The notes beneath the pieces were generated by a model. The model was given only the letters and a program-made list of their open reading frames with translations, searched no databases and was not told the origin of the DNA. A stretch of DNA of 64,000 nt from Thuidium tamariscinum (lineage: Eukaryota; Streptophyta; Bryopsida; Hypnales; Thuidiaceae): positions 11,038,501 through 11,102,500 of the forward strand of contig OZ019759.1 in NCBI GenBank assembly GCA_947034885.2, given 5' to 3'. Position numbers and translations under genes: made by a program. Positions 23,438 to 33,835 of this stretch are shown here, piece by piece (the stretch's first letter is position 1; each line of letters begins with the position of its first letter).

Positions 23438-24527
23438 ACAAATAATGAGAAAGTTACAGAGAATGGGCAATCTAAGCACCGTCTTCAAAAAATAACTTAT
23501 AGAATTCATTTTTGATTGCAATTTTTCTCATTTTTCAAATTTTCTTTTTTATTATGGTTAAGGATGTTTTCAAGAATAAGGTCACCATTGGGATCATGGT
23601 TTTTCAATTACATCTTAAAGTTATGAACAACTTAGTGTTTTGTTCAATCTTGGACCTACTTCTACTTAACAATTTTTTAATGAATGAAAATCAAGTATTT
23701 TTTTATGAAAGTTTTTTCCCCTAATTTCCAACTTCAATATTCAAAATAAAAAATTTTAACTTCATGGTCCATAGTGCAAAAACATTCAACAAATGGCAGT
23801 CACAGTCATCTGAAATTGCAAGTCAGAGTTCAAAAAAACGTTTTTTTCCAACTGTCAATGCTACTATCTTCCAATTCGTACGGCCAAACTTCATGAAATT
23901 CTTACCACATGATTTCAGAAAAGTAATTTAGAAGATCCTACGGTTGGATTTTAAGAAAATTGTTTTTTATTTTTTTTTAGGGAAGAAGTAGCAAACATGG
24001 CAGTTTTGAGTGGTTTCAAGCCAAAAAATGCCTCAGTCCTTTAGGGGTTACATTCGCATCAAATAAGATAAAGTGAAGCACAGGAAGTAGAAAGTATCCA
24101 TATGATCAAAATTCCTCAAAATATATATATTACATTCTAATCAATTTGGAAGATATAACTTCAAGAAGTCACCGAAAACACAATTTCTAATACTATGATT
24201 TGAAAAGTTTTTGCACTGCTCAAAATTGTGGTTCTCATGAATTTGTTAAAATTAAAAACTTTTTACTAACGACAGCATCTGCGCTTCCCCAAAATAGTAA
24301 GTTCTTCAACACTAAGCAATTCTTGACAGTTAGCACTATTTCTCCTTTTTTTTGCTATAACTGTTTTTGGACCGTACTGATCTTAGTTTTGAATATAAAT
24401 GTCGAAAGAGAACCCAAATTTCTTAGCACTGGGAAATGAAATTCGACTTTTTTTTTCCTTTGGCCTGGTAATTCTGCCCGAACTCAATGACCGACCAGGA
24501 AAGGGTCGTTTCATCGCTTAGGGGTTA

Positions 24528-25819
24528 ATTTTACTGAAGCATTACATCTTAGTGAAGGGAACTTCTGACTGCCTATTATAAGATCGAAAAATGCAAATTC
24601 TAAACTGGAAATTGGCATCGGACAACGTCACGTACGGTTATAACAGACCATAAGAAGATTGTTTGAAAGTACTATATTATTCAACCTCCACATGTCGTCA
24701 AATTGGAAGACGTAGCATAAGTGTAGAAACTGGAGTTTCTGTTCTCCGAAGATGGAATTTGTTGTAAAAGGAGCACATGTACTTGGAGAAGAAAATGATT
24801 TTCAATTCTCATTTTAAATTTTGTTTTCATGTTCTTACCAACTGAAGGGAACAAGAGCTATTTTCATTATATTTTCAAGTGTCTATAACATTTAGGAGAT
24901 AAATTCTTAGGTGTCAATACCGGAAGACATAATATTGTCAGTGGTAATCAAATTCTCCTTCTTTTTTTTAAAAAGAAAAAAATGTATTTGAAAGGGTCAT
25001 ATGACTCTAGAGACTCACTGATCTTGAGCCGTTTTGATGCAAAAAAGGTAAGTGTTTCTTCCAACGACCCCATCAATGTTGCATGGATTTCTTACCAAAA
25101 TCATAGCTGTTACACATTTTCGGTACCTAAGCTATTATTTTGTCAGTACATACAAATGAGGGAATGCTATTTCAATATTGTTTCAAGCATGCTTACAGAA
25201 ACACATATTTTTACTATATTTCTTTAAAGTATTGAATATGCTGAAGTTGCTTTAGTTAGAGAAAGTTTCTTCACAATTTTAATAATAAACGAATGCTTTC
25301 TATATCAATATATTTTGTGAAACTACCGTTCTGGCAATGGCTATATGTTGTTGTGGTAATATGGATTAATTTCAAATCTAAATTTCCAACTACAATGCGT
25401 GCAAACATTATACTTTCTTCAATACATTGAACCATTACGAGAACTTCCCTAAATAATTCATAAATGCTGTCAATAACAACTGACCAATTTTTAGTACTTC
25501 ATTGCTTTAAAGAAATACAGTTCAATATAAACAATTTGTAGTGCTGGAGTACGTTTAGTGTAATTACAACCATGTCCATAGAATACTAAATCTCAACATT
25601 GGAAGAATTAGTGCAGTCTTCAACATCCCCTGGAATTGTTCTCTAAAATTTTCCCCACTAATGTTTTGATGTTGTGTATTTCGAAAAAACTGAATTAATT
25701 AATTGATGCCCAAAAATTCTTAAAAAAACCATATAAAAGCAAGAAAATAATTTAATAAGAAGAAGTGTAAATTAAAATTAATTAATTAATTAATTAAAAT
25801 GACTTTGTCCTCCATTTAC
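24528..25819. other. AT-rich intergenic DNA, no gene seen
   Basis: No gene or defined element was found. A run of TTAA/AATT repeats lies near 25777-25797. The ORF at 24982-25227 is AT-rich with no recognised domain. Confidence 0.45.
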
Positions 25820-26483
25820 GTAATTTTTTTTTCACTACAGACCTTGAATTTAAATTTTTTTCTATTCAGAAATTGAGTTAGTCACTTAGGAAAAAAAATT
25901 CACAAAATACAGATTTTTTTTTCATTCTTTAAAAAATTGTGAAGTAGATGTAGGTCTAAAATTGAAAGAAAAACTGAATTGCATATGTCTCATAGAAAGA
26001 ATTGAAACACAATAATCCCAATGGTGAGATAGTTCTAGCAAACAAAATCAACCTTGTCCAACAATTTTTTTTGAAAAAATTTGAAATTTGCATTCACAAA
26101 TGAATCCAATAAGTTATTTTTTGAAGAAGATGCTTAGATTGCCCGAAAAACTAGATTGTTCATAACTTTCACATTACTAATCCAAATGGAATGAATCAAA
26201 TCTTGACTTGTAGACAAAAATAAAATCTATAAGAAAACAAAATTAATTTTTTAATTTTAAAGTTTGTTTGTATTTATTTTTCTGCCCGGTGACACGAAAA
26301 TTATGTTTAAGATGGCATAACTTTTGCTCCCGGCCACCAATTTTTAAAAAAAAATTCCACGGAGGTAATCATTCTTTCTATCTTATGTGAAAATTTCAAA
26401 AAAATTCATTAAATATTGAAGCCACAAGTACTTGCCCGAGTTCTTGAAGTCCTCCAAGGGGACTCTTGGTCCTTTAGGGGTTA
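25820..26483 (-). repeat. Family-B TIR repeat, reverse orientation
   Basis: Read on the minus strand it starts at 26483 with TAACCCCTAAAGGACC and continues with GAGTCCCC, AAAAGTTATGCCAT, CCGGGCAGAAAA, AATAACTTATTGGATTCAT and an (inverted) GGGATTATTGTG motif, in the family-B order. The far terminus near 25820 is worn and its limit approximate. Confidence 0.7.
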
Positions 26484-26897
26484 ATTAACATAGTAGCCAT
26501 TTTATATCCTTATTTTGACTTCAAGGGATAAACGACAACAGAAATGTAATTGTGTCATTCTTGTTTTTTTTGGTAAAAAATTGTCAATTTCTCATTCCCT
26601 TTTTTAAAAGGCATTCTGCATTCAGTTAAGAAGACTGTCATACATATTTTCTTAGTAAAAGCTAGAAGAAAGTTCCTTTTTCATACAGTGAATAAGGATC
26701 TGATAGCAGAATTTGTCATCCATGTCAATTTCGAGGAATTCAACTACTTGGAAAATCCCCCTTCACAGCACATTGCAGAAATCGAAGCTCAACGAATGAA
26801 ATGAAGGTTCTCTACAGTACTTTGTACTGAAATGGATATTCAGGGAGAGCTCTTCAAATATAATTTCTTTTTTTATACTCAACTTTAGTTACCTAAT
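26484..26897. other. Intergenic spacer between B and A copies
   Basis: About 410 bp of mixed sequence; no gene or element identified. Confidence 0.4.
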
Positions 26898-27721
26898 TCA
26901 CCCGTGAAAGCCCAAACGGTTAGGACAAAACACAAATGAGTTATAAAATATAAGTGTTAAAACTTCATTCCAGTTAGTATCAAAGAAGATAATGTAAACC
27001 AAAACAAGTAGGAAGTACCCATACAGTCCGTGAAAAAAAAATTTGGATTATTTGTAAATGAATTTGGAAGATATAACTTTAAGAACCTACCATAAATTGA
27101 TATTCTATTTTTAGGATTTGAATTTTCTTCTCTTGGTCAAAACTGTGGTTTCATTTATTCGTTAACTAATAAGAAATATTTATTAATGAGAGCATCAGTA
27201 CTTCCCCCAAATAAGAAGTTCTTGAACTCTAAGCAGTTTCATACACTTCGTACGATATTCCCTTTTTTTTGCTGTCAATTTGGTTTGATTGTGTAAGGTA
27301 CATACACCCAAAAGCGCCACTTATTCATATTGAGCCTAGTTCCTACTATTAATTAGTTCAAATTTTTATGTAGTCTAATTGGCAGGTAAAAGCATGTTCC
27401 AACGCACCAAAGAACACAGGATTTGGATAACGAATGCAAAAGTTATTAATAGTCAAAGTCTGTTTCTGAAAGCGCCATCTAAAGCCTGTGAACATGACTG
27501 ATTTCAAAAATGTATGTGCATTGTAGATGGCACTTTTAGGAACAGGGCGCTTTTGGGTGTACACACCTTAGATCTTAGTTTTGAATGAAGTTGTTGAAAC
27601 AGAGTCCAATATTTTCAGGTTCTGAAAAACACGAATTGCATAAAAGTTTGTTTTGTGGCCGAAAGTGCAGCCCGCAGTTAGTCAGCAATCATGAAATCGT
27701 GACCTCAGCACTTAGGGGTGA
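26898..27721 (+). mobile_element. Family-A repeat split by a TA-type MITE
   Basis: It begins TCACCCGTGAAAGCCC and ends CTTAGGGGTGA, with the family-A landmarks GTTATAAAATATAAG and AAGAAGATAATGTAA between. The order is broken at 27294-27570 by a 277-bp element and resumes with GATCTTAGTTTTGAAT, as in the intact copy (CTTAGTTTTGAAT). Less the insert it is about 547 bp. Confidence 0.75.
27294..27570. mobile_element. 277-bp Stowaway/mariner-like MITE
   Basis: Long terminal inverted repeats (about 24 bp, 3 mismatches) share the core TACACCCAAAAGCGCC at both ends. TA flanks each side (27294-27295 and 27569-27570), and the host family-A sequence closes cleanly if the element and one TA are removed. 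TA duplication and short length fit Tc1/mariner-type MITEs (Stowaway). Non-coding; the ORF at 27358-27564 is a by-product. Confidence 0.8.
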
Positions 27722-28929
27722 ACCCTAAAATGCCGGGCATATGACCACGAATTTCAAGTGGAATTCTTTGTCGCTGAGTTTTTGGCCATTTCGTGATCAG
27801 ATGGGTATGAAAATGTTCTTTTTCATTTTTGAGAGATGGAAGTGCATGTCCTGTGCACTTCACAGGAATTACAGATTTCTGTGCGGAAAATTTTATTTCC
27901 AGAATTTCTCTGATTCAAAAATGAAGAAAGAATCCTATCAAATAGAGAGTGATCTCTACAAATCTTAAAATTATAGCATGTGCAAACATTATAGAGACAA
28001 TCATTTTGGTGTAAGAAAAGTTACCGTATCCATGTATAAATACAGTGTTGTGAACATTAAGAATACTGAGAAATCGCGAGTTCCAATTAAATTTTTTTTT
28101 TTTTTAAATTCAAAGAAAATTGCAATTGGATTATTTTAGGGTTTAGGTTTCCATTTCAGTTGGATTATTTTAGGGTTTTAGAGATCCACTAGTAACACAT
28201 GTAACTCTATAAAATTAAAATTTGTTTCCTTCTCTTTTTAGGTAATTCAATTACGAATTACAAATTTAGAGGAGGGAAGTCCAAAACATTTAGGAAGGAA
28301 TTCTACGTTTTACGTCATTGACATTATCAAGTGTAGAATTCTGAAACAATTATTTAAAATGATCCTAAAGTTGATTAGAGAGGACCACCTAGGAAGAATG
28401 ACGAATACTCTCAATACTTAACTTAAACACATTCAAGGAATTTCTCGTGGAATTAGACCTTACTGATGGTAGTACAAATTTATATGCACATCATCTATGA
28501 TAGGACCATGTCATCGACCTCACCCAAATTGCGTGGTACTCTCAATTACATTAATTGAAGAGAGGAATCACAAAATTCCATGTCCAATAAGAACTCAATG
28601 ATTAACTATAATTTATGCTGGAAGGTATGACCAACAAAAATATCAATAAATGTACATCAACTTTTACAATATTCAAGATTATGCATAATATTTTTTAATT
28701 AAAAAATATTTCCAAAATAAAGTGAATGGTGTTATGAAATTTCACTACTGCAGTTAGTGAAATCAGTGTCGGGGTTCAATGCGAACTTCCTGTCTTCATG
28801 GTAAGATATTTGTACTTCATGGACAAAACATTCCTGTAACTAAGGTAGCTGAAGCAAAGTACATATTGAAACTACAAAGAAAACTAGGTTTCGCAAATTA
28901 TTCAGTGTCTCCAAATGAGAGGTTTTCGT
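27722..28929. other. Intergenic DNA with a 33-bp direct duplication
   Basis: TTGGATTATTTTAGGGTTT occurs at about 28127 and again about 33 bp later; each copy contains TTAGGGTTT (AAACCCTAA-type telo-box, common near plant promoters). No gene start was found near it. Confidence 0.45.
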
Positions 28930-29400
28930 AAAAATATGAGAACATGTTAAGTAATGAATTTTTTTTTGCAGAATGCTTATTAATATTTATACATCTTCTA
29001 AATGGCGCCTACAGAGTAATTGATGAAGAAGACAATAAATGAACATATAAAAATTGTATTCAATCATAATATTCAAGTAGTTTTCTCTTTGTCTGAAGTT
29101 GTGCAAATACTATGAGAAAATGTAAATCGATGTAATAAAAAATTTTGCAGAATAATTCTGAATATTTATACATCTTATATCTTACAAAAGTATCCTATAT
29201 AGCAATTGATTGAAGAGGTGGGTAATAAACATATACATTTTATTTAGCATCTTCATGAGCATTTCATTATTTGTAAATCGAAGGTTGTATATACAATGAG
29301 AGAATGTGAATTGAATAAACACAGCACTTTGTAGAAGAAAACATCTTTCCAAAAAATCTTGCATATCAATTGATGCAGAAGACAAAGAGTGAACATCAAA
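28930..29400 (+). repeat. Three tandem units of ~180 bp
   Basis: Three units begin with an AT.TGAGA(A/G)(A/C)ATGT(A/T) motif near 28935, 29112 and 29293 (spacing 177 and 181 bp). Each continues through a TTTGCAGAAT/TTGTAGAAG motif, TACATCTT or CATCTTT, and an AATTGATG-AGAAGACAA motif. The period is close to a nucleosome repeat, as in plant satellites, but only three diverged units are present. Confidence 0.6.
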
Positions 29401-30905
29401 GAATTAGGTAAACATACTAATAAATTATGAAGAATACCATGACTCGCAATGGAATTGTAAATATACAAATGCATTCGAAGCATGCTATTTAGATACTACT
29501 TTTGGTACATACATAAATTATAAAAATAATATAAAACCCTAATGTAGAAAACATAGAAGACATTTGTAAATGGAGAACCTACAGTTCTTGTCCTACAAGT
29601 GAAGAATTGGAATGGTAGAGAGAAAGAAAATGAAATTAAAGCGTAGAGAAGAGTAATGTGAAGAAATCAAAGGAATGGAAACCTACAATTCAATCTTCAA
29701 TTAGAGTAATTAGAAGAAAAAAAATGGGTAACTTCAAATGGAACCCTGCAATAGGATAGTTACAATTCAAAGAAGAAGAGAAAACGTAAAATAGAATTAT
29801 GAAATAGAATAATTAGAAGGAAAAAAAAATGAAATAGAACTCTTAAAGAAAAGAATAAGGAACATAGAGAAAAAAAAATAGAAGTGGATTAGTGAACTAT
29901 GTGGAAGTTCCAATCATTTTTCTTTGAAATTTTATGTTGTAGTTTAATTTTTGGAAAGAGTTTGAGTGAAGTGAAGTGAATCATTTAGAGCTTAGTTCGT
30001 TTGCTTCCTTGAAACTGAATGAAATTCATACTAATTTAAAAGGCAAGCAATATATTCTGTATTTTTTTTATAATTCATAGCACTTGCTTCAAATATTCTT
30101 CTTACAGCTACCCGAACTATGAAATTTTTTATTAACATAAACGTAAATCATAAATAAAATATCTACAATACACGTTTTCATATTTGTCCACAGGCTATGG
30201 AAGCTTCTACGGTTCACAAGAATGGAAAGTTTACAAAATAAGTTAAGAACATAGAAATACGTTTATAAGAAATATGCATTCTTCAATTTTTTCATAATTG
30301 TCAAAGATAACATCATTTTGAAATACTAGTAGTCATGGAACAACACACTCGATAGTTTAGGGATTCCTATAGTTGAGGTAGTTTAGGGATTCCTGTAATT
30401 GAGGAGTACTGTGTTCAAAACAGTTGAAATGAGAGTAAGAAGATATGGTCTTGTAATACACCATCCACCTGCAGGGATCTTGAATAAGTCGTTTTTATGT
30501 CATGTGGAATTCCATAGAAAAAGGTTCTTTCTTCTTCTAGAACATCAAGATACCTCCATGTAGGAGGTGTATGTATAAGTGATATTACTTCAATTTCCTT
30601 GAAATGCTTTTTAAAATATAAAATTTATCCCCAAGAAATGAAGGAAATGCAACAAGTAGTAGAAGTTTTTGTTGGAATCCTCCTCTAAGTACAGTTGTTT
30701 TCATTACAATTTCATTGTTCAATGATTTAAACGCATGGTAGTATTTGCCATAGTCATGTGTTCTGAGGAATTCATTGAATGTGCAATTCCACATTTGATG
30801 TGGCATTCTATGACTTTGACCGCAACTAATGAAATGGATGTCCTGCACTGTATTTTTTTCTCTGATTAGAATTTACAAAATTTTTGTAAACTTGAAATAA
30901 TTATT
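29401..30905. other. A-rich intergenic DNA, no gene seen
   Basis: About 29580-29890 is purine-rich with many GAAGAA/GAAAA runs. A short direct repeat (GTAGTTTAGGGATTCCT and GATAGTTTAGGGATTCCT) lies near 30352-30395. No gene or element was recognised. Confidence 0.45.
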
Positions 30906-31260
30906 CCATTTCGAACTTCGGCTAAATTTTCCAAATCTATGTGCACTGTCCAGACATAGTGAACTTGAATTTGTAATTGCTTATTGGACTTTGGCTACAT
31001 TTTTCAAATCCACTGACATTGTCATAGACATAGTGAACTTGAATTTGTAATGGCATTTTGAAGTTTCACTATATTTTGCCAATGTATTTAGACCATGACA
31101 GACATATTGAACTTCAATTTGTAAATGCATTTGAAGTTTGGCTATATTTTGCAAATCTACTTAAAGCATGACAAATATTGTGAACTTGAATTTTGTATTG
31201 CATATGGAGATTCTACTATATGTTCCAAATCTTTGCTATATTTTCCAAATCTTTGTACAC
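30906..31260 (+). repeat. Minisatellite of ~73-bp units
   Basis: GAACTTGAATTTG-type motifs lie at 30961, 31036, 31109 and 31181 (spacing 75, 73, 72 bp). Each is followed by a TTTGGCTA.ATTTT(G/C)CAAAT motif and a CATGACA(G/A)A or GTC(C/A)AGACATA motif. The last unit decays after 31230. Clearly tandem but diverged. Confidence 0.75.
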
Positions 31261-32495
31261 CATGACGTTTGTCATCGACGTCTTCATACATGGTGAAATT
31301 TCCAGATTTCCCAAAAGAATCATCTACTTGAAAAGATTGTTTTTTCAGTTTCTGTGAAGGGATTTTCATAGAATACATTTTCACTCATAAAATTATGAGT
31401 GAAGTGTTCAGTAAGAAAGACATGTCGTTTCATCTCTCAGAAAGTATATTAACATTTTTCATAGACATTTGCCTACAGAGTGGCACCAAGTCATTGACAA
31501 ACAATGAGCCTTGAAATCATCGGTTACAGTTTCGGTGTTCCGGGGTTCAGGTTGAAGTTTGAGGACCATCGTCCTTTAACTGTGTTTCTACAGAAGCGGA
31601 CAGCAAAATCAATTGCATGCGCCCGTCTTCTCTTTTTTCTCATTTTCTTGTTCCTTTTAAAAAACAATATGAAATGGCAGAATCTCTTGTATTTAAAAAA
31701 AAAAGATTATAGTGGCGCCTCTCCTGTTTTTAGCAGGAAAGAAGACAAAGGATATCATTCCTTCTCCAGGTACAGTAGGGAATACCTAACTCTCGCAGGC
31801 GAAACAACCTTTCGGTCCACAGTGCTGATATTTTTAGATGTACATAAATAAAGGACAAGAGGAATCTCAGTCCGCAAGTGGGACCACTACAATACTGTAC
31901 CGTCTTCACGAAGGTTCATGCTGGTAGTAGATGTGGTCGTGGTCGGTAGTTTTCCAGGAAAGTGAATCCTTCTCGTTTTTGAAGATTGAAACCTCCTGCC
32001 TCACTGCTCATGAAGTGCAAGAATGTTTCTCGTGCACTGCATGTCATTTTTTCCAATAAAATCACTGAGGCAGTTCAAATATACCAGACCTATACTATTT
32101 TGTTGTTGACTGGTAGGTTGTTAGAATTTCGTTATAGTGGGAAATATATTAGTCAGTGCAGTAGTCATTTTCGTTGAATTTCTGCGAAGCTCATCTACCG
32201 TCGCAGGAGAGCAAGGTTTTATACTGACTTGCAGAAACTTCTATGTGGGGGGGCTCCACGTGGGCAAGGGATTGCAAGAGAGTTTCTGTGCGCAATCTCG
32301 GAGCACTTCTGCACAATGGGTCCCTCCATTGTACAGTGTCGTTGCCCATGGCTTCCTATCTTCTAAGAAGTCATGCTAATGATACGCAAACCTAGAGAGC
32401 CGTCGTCATTCATATTGCAGAGAGAGTTCCTTCCGTACTTTGAGCGTTTCAACATGCACTGTTGGAGTAGTCGTGATTCTGGAAAGTGAAAGTAG
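31261..32495. other. Upstream flank of the 32.5-33.8 kb gene; possible early exons
   Basis: G+C content rises from about 31500. Coding-like patches after acceptor-like sites occur at about 32231-32330 and 32401-32470 (the latter in the same frame as the gene at 32496, with two stops between). I could not fix boundaries or a start codon, so no early exon is claimed. Confidence 0.35.
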
Positions 32496-33835
32496 GTTGT
32501 GTATTTCGGCAAGGAGTCTGGGTTATTGATTTCAATGGTGGAAGAGGATGAGAAGGAGTTCATGGACCTGTGAGGTCGTAAGCGCTTCTGCCAATTCAGT
32601 CCGGAGTCTAGTGACGAGGTCTTCCAGCCGTCACCCTTTAAATCAAGGCGCTCCACAGCTTCTTCTAGTGTTGATGTCTTTCTTCCTTTGTATCAGTCTA
32701 GAGGTCGTGGTTACTGTAATGTTCCAAACATTTTGGACACGAAAACGTATGCCAGGAGATCAAGAAGGCAAGATTCAAAGGAAGTGCGTATTCTGCAGCC
32801 GGAGACACTAATTGACAGTTCAGACAGTGACGACTTCTGCAGTCCAGTTTCATTGGCATTAGATAAGCCGAGGCACTCATTGGGAGGCACTTGCAAGGCA
32901 CACAATCGTAGTGTTAATTCTGGCGCACTTGGTAATGCAGGAAAGCGTATAGATGCATGTAGTGGAAACGACAGAGACGTCGGTGGAAGTCGTAAAGGGC
33001 ATTCAACAAAGGCGGTCAATTTCCATGGTGGAAGTCGGAATGACCATTCCGCAGTACTAGAGTAACGGGTCAGTCAATCAGGATTGCGGAGGTCGGAGTG
33101 GGTGTATTTTAAAAGGTTTTCTTGTCCTTGGGGATACAAAAATGTCTCTGCAATGCCGTCCACAGATTGAATTGGTGGGTGGCACTTGAATGACACGAAG
33201 TTAGTAGAGTTGCTGCTTTGTGAGCAGGAATTGAAGTAAACCCTCACCGGAACATGCAGAGAGGATTCAAGGATCGTATATTGAACAGGTAATTATAGGA
33301 GAGTGTATCGGCACCTGAAATGTGTAACTTCCTTTTGAATGCAACTGAACATTACAGTGATTTTGATACATTGCAGAGACAATGCAACTGAACATTACAG
33401 TGATTTTGATTGGAACAAACGAGAAGGGTCCACACGGAATTTCGTCAGCCATAACACCTGTAAATGCCGTATGCACGAGTGCTCTGTCAGCAGAGTAAGA
33501 GTAGATGTGTAGAGGAAAGGCCGAAGTAGGTGTTTGAGGTGCATACTATGACGTTAGACAGCAAGAAATGTACATTGAATTTCGCAGGAGTTTGCACCTT
33601 TTGATGTTCGCATTGTTTTGGAGAAGTTCGTGAAAATGATTAAGTGCAACTCAAAGAAGAAAATGTTCGGAACAAAGGAGCATCACCTCCTCGTTTTTTC
33701 TTACAAGAAGGTACTGCCTGTGGAAGTGAATACCTCTAGAGAGGTAGTGCAAGGCCTTCATCTTCGAACTGCCAATTCGTTCTGCAGGAAATCGACTTCT
33801 TATTGACAGAACTAGCGGAGGTGCACAGTATCTGA
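32496..33835 (+). pseudogene. Multi-exon gene of unknown function, 3' half
   Basis: Five segments join in one reading frame with GT..AG borders: 32496-33027, 33228-33288, 33377-33494, 33588-33710 and 33788-33835, ending at TGA 33833-33835. Phases match at each joint (1, 2, 0, 0). The first segment is Ser/Arg-rich and probably disordered; the later ones hold DWNKREGSTRNF, a Cys/His cluster (NTCKCRMHEC) and a basic-hydrophobic stretch ending HHLLVFSYKK. One in-frame TGA (32571-32573) lies in the first segment. The only ATG nearby (32535) is upstream of it. I do not recognise the family; the CxC..HxC cluster could bind zinc. The start lies further upstream. Confidence 0.5.
33338..33410 (+). repeat. 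30-bp exact duplication across an exon start
   Basis: The same 30 bp (starting AATGCAACTGAACATTACAG) occur at 33338-33367 and 33381-33410, 43 bp apart. The second copy is inside the exon that starts at 33377; the first is in the intron just before it. The duplication has therefore placed a decoy exon start next to the splice acceptor. Confidence 0.9.

Larger units (their letters stand above)
19096..24050 (+). mobile_element. Family-B TIR repeat (923 bp) split by an LTR-type insertion
   Basis: The ends are exact 15-bp inverted repeats: TAACCCCTAAAGGAC at 19096-19110 and its complement at 24036-24050. Removing the insertion leaves 923 bp. Landmarks match the copy at 1980 (GTCCCC..GGGGAC dyad after the terminus, TTTCAATTGGT, AAAGT(T/C)ATGCCA, then GATCATG). 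Non-coding; probably moved by a transposase acting on TAACCCC termini, with TA as likely target duplication. It is inserted in a family-A copy. Confidence 0.85.
19021..24527 (+). mobile_element. Family-A repeat split by a family-B insertion
   Basis: The left part (19021-19095) carries GTTATAAAATATAAG, and the right part (24051-24527) resumes with ATCAAATAAGATAA, GTAGAAAGTATCCATATGATC and ends CTTAGGGGTTA. The two halves join at the point expected from the uninterrupted copy at 14841. The B insertion therefore happened after this A copy was in place. The non-inserted length is about 550 bp, close to 561 bp in the intact copy. Confidence 0.8.

Noticed and set aside
32231-32470. HECT-ligase-like phrases (GIAREFLCAISEHF, REFLPYFERF) upstream of the 32.5 kb gene
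   Set aside because: The resemblance is only a few residues, other HECT motifs and the catalytic Cys region are not seen, and exon limits are unclear.
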